Below are positions 44,174 to 47,853 of a stretch of 47,853 nt of DNA, one piece after another. The notes below the pieces were generated by a model. That model was not told the origin of the DNA, did no database searches, and saw only the letters and a program-made list of their open reading frames with translations. How positions within the stretch are numbered: the stretch's first letter is position 1; every line of letters begins with the position of its first letter. This stretch comes from Streptomyces griseoruber (lineage in GTDB: Bacteria; Actinomycetota; Actinomycetes; Streptomycetales; Streptomycetaceae): assembly GCF_001514205.1 (NCBI RefSeq), contig NZ_KQ948763.1:702802-750654 (forward strand), written 5' to 3'. Both the position numbers and the translations under genes were made by a program.

Positions 44174-45190
44174 GTGAAACGCCTGCAGTGGCCGAGTTGG
44201 ATGCCGGTCGACCCCTACATCCTGCTGTTGCTCGGGACGGTCGGGCTCGCGGCGCTGTTCCCGGCCCGTGGCACCGCCGCCGACGTGGCCTCCGGGGCTT
44301 CCACGGCCGCCATCGCCTTCCTCTTCTTCCTGTACGGCGCCCGCCTCTCCACCCGCGAGGCGCTCGACGGCCTCAAGCACTGGCGGCTGCACACCACCGT
44401 CCTCGTCTGCACCTTCGTCGTCTTCCCGCTGCTGGGTCTCGCCGCCCGCGGTCTGGTGCCGGTGTTCCTCACCCAGCCGCTCTACCAGGGGCTGCTCTTC
44501 CTCACCCTCGTCCCCTCGACCGTCCAGTCGTCGATCGCCTTCACCTCGATCGCCCGAGGGAACGTTCCTGCGGCGATCTGCGCCGGCTCCTTCTCCTCCC
44601 TGGTCGGCATCGTCGTCACCCCGCTGCTCGCGGCCGCGCTCCTCGGTGCCGGCGGGGGAGGCTTCTCGGCCCACTCGCTGGTGGAGATCGTGCTGCAACT
44701 GCTGGTGCCGTTCGCCGCCGGACAACTGTTGCGCCGCTGGATCGGCCCCTTCGTCGCCCGGCACAAGAAGGTCCTCGGGCTGGTCGACCGCGGCTCGATC
44801 CTCCTGGTCGTCTACACCGCGTTCAGCGAGGGCGTGGTCCAGGGCATCTGGCACCAGGTCAGCCCCCTGCGCCTCGGCGGGCTGCTCGTCGTCGAGGCCG
44901 TGCTGCTCACCGTGATGCTCGCCCTGACCTGGTACGGCGGCAAGGCGCTGCGCTTCGGCCGGGAGGACCGGATCGCCATCCAGTTCGCGGGCTCGAAGAA
45001 GTCCCTCGCCTCCGGACTGCCCATGGCGAGCGTTCTGTTCGGCGCGCACGCCTCCCTCGCCGTGCTGCCGCTGATGCTGTTCCACCAGATGCAGCTGATG
45101 GTGTGCGCGGTGATCGCCAAGCGGCGTGCACAGGATCCGCTGGAGGAGCCGTCGGCGGATGCCGAGCAGCGGGCTTCGGCGGCGGTGTGA
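44174..45190 (+). CDS. SBF-like / bile acid:sodium symporter family transporter
   Basis: This encodes 338 residues from GTG 44174 (GGAG at 44166-44169 upstream, then KRLQWPSWMPVDPYILLLLG). An in-frame ATG at 44084 would add 30 Arg-rich residues. About ten hydrophobic helices are visible. The PF13593-type pattern is present: AFLFFLYGARLSTREALDGL, TLVPSTVQSSIAFTSIARGN (the crossover region of the BASS fold), and FAGSKKSLASGLPMASVLF. Family members export or import organic anions with Na+ or H+. Divergent LysR control is likely. The substrate is unknown. Confidence 0.88.
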   Translation: MKRLQWPSWMPVDPYILLLLGTVGLAALFPARGTAADVASGASTAAIAFLFFLYGARLSTREALDGLKHWRLHTTVLVCTFVVFPLLGLAARGLVPVFLTQPLYQGLLFLTLVPSTVQSSIAFTSIARGNVPAAICAGSFSSLVGIVVTPLLAAALLGAGGGGFSAHSLVEIVLQLLVPFAAGQLLRRWIGPFVARHKKVLGLVDRGSILLVVYTAFSEGVVQGIWHQVSPLRLGGLLVVEAVLLTVMLALTWYGGKALRFGREDRIAIQFAGSKKSLASGLPMASVLFGAHASLAVLPLMLFHQMQLMVCAVIAKRRAQDPLEEPSADAEQRASAAV

Positions 45191-45249
45191 GGCACCCGAA
45201 CGCGACCGCCGTACGGGCCTGTTGATCCGGATACCGGGCACGGAACGCT

Positions 45250-45273
45250 CATGACGGATAACGTTCCGTCATG
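45250..45273. promoter_or_regulatory. 9-bp inverted repeat overlapping a start codon
   Basis: CATGACGGA (45250-45258) and TCCGTCATG (45265-45273) are perfect complements with a 6-bp spacer; the last three bases are the start codon of the isochorismatase-fold gene. A second repeat, CGGAACG/CGTTCCG (45241-45247, 45262-45268), interlocks with it. No Shine-Dalgarno sequence is present, suggesting leaderless translation from a repressor-covered promoter. Confidence 0.55.
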
Positions 45274-45798
45274 ACCGCACCTCTCACGCTCGTCCCCGCG
45301 CGCACGGCCCTCGTCCTCGTCGACCTGATGGACCGGATCGTCGCCCTGCCCCTGGAACCCCGCAAGGGCACCGAAGTGCTGTCCGTCGCCGAGGAGTTGG
45401 CGCACGCCTTCCGCGCGGCCGGCGCCCCGGTCGTCCTCGTCCGCGTCGAACGCCCCGGCGTCGCCGACCAGCCGCCCGGCAGCGGACTCGTCCACGGGCT
45501 GCTCGCCGAGGGCGACGTGGAGATCGTCAAGCGCACGATCGGCGCCTTCCAGGGCACCGGCCTGGACGAGGCGCTGCGCGCCCGCGGCGTCACCACCGTC
45601 GTGCTCGGCGGCATCGCCACCAACCTCGGCGTCGAGTCCACCGCCCGCGCCGCCGGCGACCTCGGCTACGACCTCGTCTTCGTCGAGGACGCCATGGCCG
45701 CGCTCACCGAGGCCGAGCACGAGGCGTCGGTCAAGCTGGACTTCCCGCGCCTGGGCACGGTCGTACGGGCGGCGCGGCTGCGTCTGGCGGCGGACTGA
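45271..45798 (+). CDS. Isochorismatase-fold hydrolase lacking the nucleophilic cysteine
   Basis: This encodes 175 residues. Two of the usual triad residues are present: D18 (ALVLVDLMDRI) and K87 (GDVEIVKRTIGAFQGTGL). The position normally held by the cysteine nucleophile is G120 in GGIATNLGVESTARAA. Cys-less members include true isochorismatases (EntB, PhzD), which hydrolyse vinyl ethers without a thiol, so this is not a nicotinamidase-type amidase. The ending FVEDAMAALTEAEHEASVK and FPRLGTVV is typical of small stand-alone members. The substrate is unknown. Translation may be leaderless. Confidence 0.85.
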   Translation: MTAPLTLVPARTALVLVDLMDRIVALPLEPRKGTEVLSVAEELAHAFRAAGAPVVLVRVERPGVADQPPGSGLVHGLLAEGDVEIVKRTIGAFQGTGLDEALRARGVTTVVLGGIATNLGVESTARAAGDLGYDLVFVEDAMAALTEAEHEASVKLDFPRLGTVVRAARLRLAAD

Positions 45799-45871
45799 GG
45801 CGGGACCCCCGCGGCGCAGGGGGCGCTCCCCGCCGTTCGGGACCTCGCCGCTGTGCTGTGGGGGGACCGGG

Positions 45872-46720
45872 TCACCCGCGGGCGGACGCGGTCCGCAGGG
45901 CGATGCGGTCCTCACCCGCGTACACGTTCATGGAGCTGCCCCGCAGGAAGCCCACCAGCGTCAGCCCCGTCTCCGCGGCCAGGTCCACGGCCAGCGAGGA
46001 CGGTGCCGAGACCGCCGCGAGCACCGGGATGCCCGCCATCACGGCCTTCTGCGCCAGCTCGAAGGAGGCCCGCCCCGACACCAGCAGGATCGTGCGGGAC
46101 AGCGGCAGGTCGCCGTTCTGCAGGGCGCGCCCGACGAGCTTGTCGACCGCGTTGTGCCGGCCCACGTCCTCGCGTACGTCCAGCAGCTCGCCGTCCTCGC
46201 TGAACAGGGCCGCCGCGTGCAGACCCCCGGTCCGGTCGAAGACCCGCTGGGCCGCGCGCAGCCGGTCGGGGAGCGCCGCGAGCAGGTCGGCGTCGACACG
46301 GACCGGGGGAGTGTCGGCGATCGGCCAGCGGGTCGTCGTCCGCACCGCGTCCAGGCTGGCCTTGCCGCACAGACCGCAGGACGAGGTGGTGTACACGTTC
46401 CGCTCGAGGGTGATGTCGGGGAGCGTCACACCGGGGGCCGTCTTCACGTCGACCACGTTGTAGGTGTTGGAGCCGTCGGCGGTCGCCCCGGCGCAGTAGA
46501 CAATATTCTGCAGATCGGATACGTCGGCCAGCACGCCCTCGCTGACCAGGAATCCGGCCGCCAGCGCGAAGTCGTCGCCCGGCGTGCGCATGGTGATGGC
46601 GAGCGGCTTGCCGTTCAGCCGGATCTCCATCGGTTCCTCGGCGACGAGGGTGTCCGGGCGGGTGGACACCGCTCCGTCGCGTATGCGGAGCACCTTGCGT
46701 CGTTCGGTCACTCGTCCCAT
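45872..46720 (-). CDS. fdhD: Formate dehydrogenase accessory sulfurtransferase FdhD
   Basis: This encodes 282 residues. The family features are complete: [36 protein letters not shown], the catalytic CGLCG motif (C115 and C118 in [14 protein letters not shown]), the conserved [14 protein letters not shown], and [16 protein letters not shown]. FdhD passes sulfur from a cysteine desulfurase to the molybdenum cofactor and is needed to activate formate dehydrogenases. The remnant of such a dehydrogenase's iron-sulfur subunit lies 7 bp upstream on the same strand, so fdhD was part of that operon; the surviving client must be encoded elsewhere. Confidence 0.95.
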   Translation of the reverse strand: MGRVTERRKVLRIRDGAVSTRPDTLVAEEPMEIRLNGKPLAITMRTPGDDFALAAGFLVSEGVLADVSDLQNIVYCAGATADGSNTYNVVDVKTAPGVTLPDITLERNVYTTSSCGLCGKASLDAVRTTTRWPIADTPPVRVDADLLAALPDRLRAAQRVFDRTGGLHAAALFSEDGELLDVREDVGRHNAVDKLVGRALQNGDLPLSRTILLVSGRASFELAQKAVMAGIPVLAAVSAPSSLAVDLAAETGLTLVGFLRGSSMNVYAGEDRIALRTASARG

Positions 46721-46727
46721 GTGGTGA

Positions 46728-47048
46728 TCAGCCCCGGTTCTGTACGTGCTGGTAGCCGAAGCGGCCCTTGATGCAGAGATTGCCGTGGGTCACCGGGTCG
46801 TCGTGCGGGGAGGTGACCTTCACGATCTTATTGTCCTGCACGTGGAGGGTCAGATTGCAGCCCACCCCGCAGTAGGCGCACACCGTCGTCGTCCGGGTCC
46901 GCGCCGACTCGTCCCAGGGGCCCGCCTCCCGCCGGTCGTACTCCGACCCGAACGACAGCGCCCCCGTCGGGCACACCTCGATGCAGTTCCCGCAGTACAG
47001 ACACGCCGAGTCGGTCAGCGGGGGCGTCCTGCAGAGGATGCACTTACC
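46728..47048 (-). pseudogene. Decayed formate dehydrogenase iron-sulfur subunit
   Basis: The reading frame encodes the C-terminal part of a 2Fe-2S/4Fe-4S formate dehydrogenase subunit: ACLYCGNCIEVCPTGALSF, then TTTVCAYCGVGCNLTLHVQD and [19 protein letters not shown] to the TGA. Upstream in frame, GKCILCR joins directly to TPPLTDSAC. Family members as I remember them have about 35 more residues at this junction and about 190 residues before it. No ATG, GTG or TTG codon precedes the homology; the first is GTG 46976, inside a cysteine cluster. Both the plant-type ferredoxin domain and one 4Fe-4S site are therefore lost. An 82-residue product from 46976 is possible but unlikely to function. Confidence 0.75.
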
Positions 47049-47104
47049 GAGGGCGCTCCGTTCGGTCGAGGGTACCGAGGCACTGCCCGAACACTGTCGA
47101 CTGA

Positions 47105-47120
47105 ATATTGTCTACAGTAT
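47105..47120. promoter_or_regulatory. 16-bp AT-rich dyad, ATAnTGTnnACAnTAT
   Basis: ATATTGTCTACAGTAT is symmetric at 12 of 16 positions and is strikingly AT-rich for this genome. The TTGTnnACA-type centre fits GntR-family operators. It lies between the formate dehydrogenase remnant and the transporter and may once have controlled both. Confidence 0.5.
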
Positions 47121-47126
47121 GGTGGT

Positions 47127-47217
47127 TGCGGAGGCAGTGGTCCGCGCGGCATCGACCGTGCACGGGGAAACCGGCCGGTCCGACCGTTCGGCGCAGGCTG
47201 CATACCGTTCATCGCAT
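47127..47217 (-). repeat. Heptad array D (degenerate)
   Basis: On the minus strand, starting from 47217, the 7-mers read ATGCGAT, GAACGGT, ATGCAGC, CTGCGCC, GAACGGT, CGGACCG, GCCGGTT, TCCCCGT, GCACGGT, CGATGCC, GCGCGGA, CCACTGC, CTCCGCA. C is at position 4 in ten of thirteen. It is less regular than arrays A and B but shares the same ATGCGAT unit and phase rule. Confidence 0.5.
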
Positions 47218-47272
47218 ACGGTCGACGCGCCGCCTTCTCAACGCCCTTGATCCTTCCTACCGTTCGGGATTC

Positions 47273-47853
47273 ATGAGTCCCCCTGTCGCGCCGCCCGGCT
47301 GGAGCCGCTGGCTCGTGCCCCCGGCCGCACTCTCGGTCCACCTCTCCATCGGCCAGGCCTACGCCTGGTCCGTCTTCAAGCCCCCACTGGAGTCCGCTCT
47401 CGGCCTCAGCGGCACTCAGAGCGCACTGCCCTTCCAGCTCGCCATCGTCATGCTCGGCCTGTCCGCCGCGTTCGGCGGCACGCTCGTCGAGCGCAACGGG
47501 CCGCGCTGGGCGATGACGGTCGCCCTGGTCTGCTTCTCCTCGGGCTTCCTGATCTCCGCGCTCGGCGCCGCCACCGAGCAGTACTGGCTGATCGTCCTCG
47601 GCTACGGCTTCGTCGGCGGCATCGGCCTGGGCATCGGCTACATCTCTCCCGTGTCCACCCTGATCAAGTGGTTCCCCGACCGGCCCGGCATGGCCACCGG
47701 CATCGCCATCATGGGCTTCGGCGGCGGCGCGCTCATCGCCTCGCCCTGGTCGGCGCAGATGCTGGAGTCGTTCGGCGCCGACCATTCCGGGATCGCTCTC
47801 GCGTTCCTTGTCCACGGAATATCGTATGCAGTCTTCATGACCCTCGGCGTGTT
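47273..47853 (+). CDS. OFA family MFS transporter, 3' part beyond the window
   Basis: The first 193 residues are present and the frame is open to the window edge. SVHLSIGQAYAWSVFKPPLE is the diagnostic opening of the oxalate/formate antiporter (OFA) family, followed by the MFS loop GGTLVERNGPRWAM, GYGFVGGIGLGIGYISPVST (helix 4 with the family's glycine run) and LIKWFPDRPGMATGIAIMGF. About five to six helices are included. Its position next to formate dehydrogenase parts agrees with formate or oxalate transport. No ribosome binding site is visible, but TACCGT at 47258-47263 is placed for a leaderless transcript. Confidence 0.9.
   Translation, partial: MSPPVAPPGWSRWLVPPAALSVHLSIGQAYAWSVFKPPLESALGLSGTQSALPFQLAIVMLGLSAAFGGTLVERNGPRWAMTVALVCFSSGFLISALGAATEQYWLIVLGYGFVGGIGLGIGYISPVSTLIKWFPDRPGMATGIAIMGFGGGALIASPWSAQMLESFGADHSGIALAFLVHGISYAVFMTLGV

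Noticed and set aside
46728..46976. Intact 82-residue ferredoxin gene
   Set aside because: The start would lie inside a 4Fe-4S cysteine cluster and homology continues upstream of it in frame, so a truncated larger gene explains it better.

Overview
The window is chromosomal DNA of a Streptomyces-type actinomycete. The evidence is very high GC with strong third-position GC bias, GTG and TTG starts, Tat and Sec secreted hydrolases, CBM2-tailed cellulases, a perfect CebR operator, an XRE/DUF5753-type regulator beside a PF04672-type methyltransferase, and a repeat of a kind recurrent in Streptomyces intergenic DNA. No rRNA, tRNA, CRISPR array, insertion sequence or prophage was seen. The first gene (histidine phosphatase) and the last (OFA-type transporter) are cut by the window edges.

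Region 1 (1-8.7 kb): phosphatase fragment, ABC-F protein, small DUF6158-like protein, two exported or anchored proteins of unknown role, an aminotransferase-fold protein that contains no lysine, and a membrane-lipid-flavoured group (two metallo-beta-lactamase-fold hydrolases around a DedA protein). Region 2 (8.7-17.7 kb): a membrane protein fused to an alkaline-phosphatase-superfamily domain, a MoxR ATPase plus metallopeptidase/VWA pair, an OsmC-type peroxidase, a glycerophosphodiesterase with a proline-rich leader, and a stand-alone DnaK. Region 3 (17.8-24 kb): methyltransferases, two XRE regulators, an ADP-ribosylglycohydrolase, a pterin dehydratase and a probably frameshifted gene.

Region 4 (24-35.8 kb) is a plant-cell-wall degradation cluster: rhamnogalacturonan lyase (PL11), GH74 xyloglucanase, GH48 cellobiohydrolase, GH5 endoglucanase and GH6 cellulase. 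GH48 and the GH5-GH6 pair are divergent. The GH48 promoter has a TTGACC-17-CACTAT core joined directly to a perfect TGGGAGCGCTCCCA CebR box, and a weaker box precedes GH5. Together the enzymes attack crystalline cellulose from both ends and internally, and remove xyloglucan and pectin.

Region 5 (35.8-47.9 kb): a methyltransferase with a histidine-rich repeat leader, an 853-residue protein in which a multi-pass membrane block appears to split an alpha/beta-hydrolase domain, an aldo/keto reductase, an acyl-CoA ligase, a LysR/SBF-transporter divergent pair, an isochorismatase-fold protein, FdhD, and a decayed formate dehydrogenase iron-sulfur subunit next to an oxalate/formate-type transporter.

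The most unexpected signal is non-coding. Several intergenic gaps hold degenerate tandem arrays with a 7-bp period (23.0-23.2, 40.67-40.75, 42.93-43.09 and 47.13-47.22 kb). Three of them share the heptamer ATGCGAT and a C fixed at heptad position 4. A 6-bp-period array of CNCGNN lies at 19.78-19.87 kb. These resemble a decaying heptanucleotide satellite family or a phased recognition array. I know of no described element that matches them.
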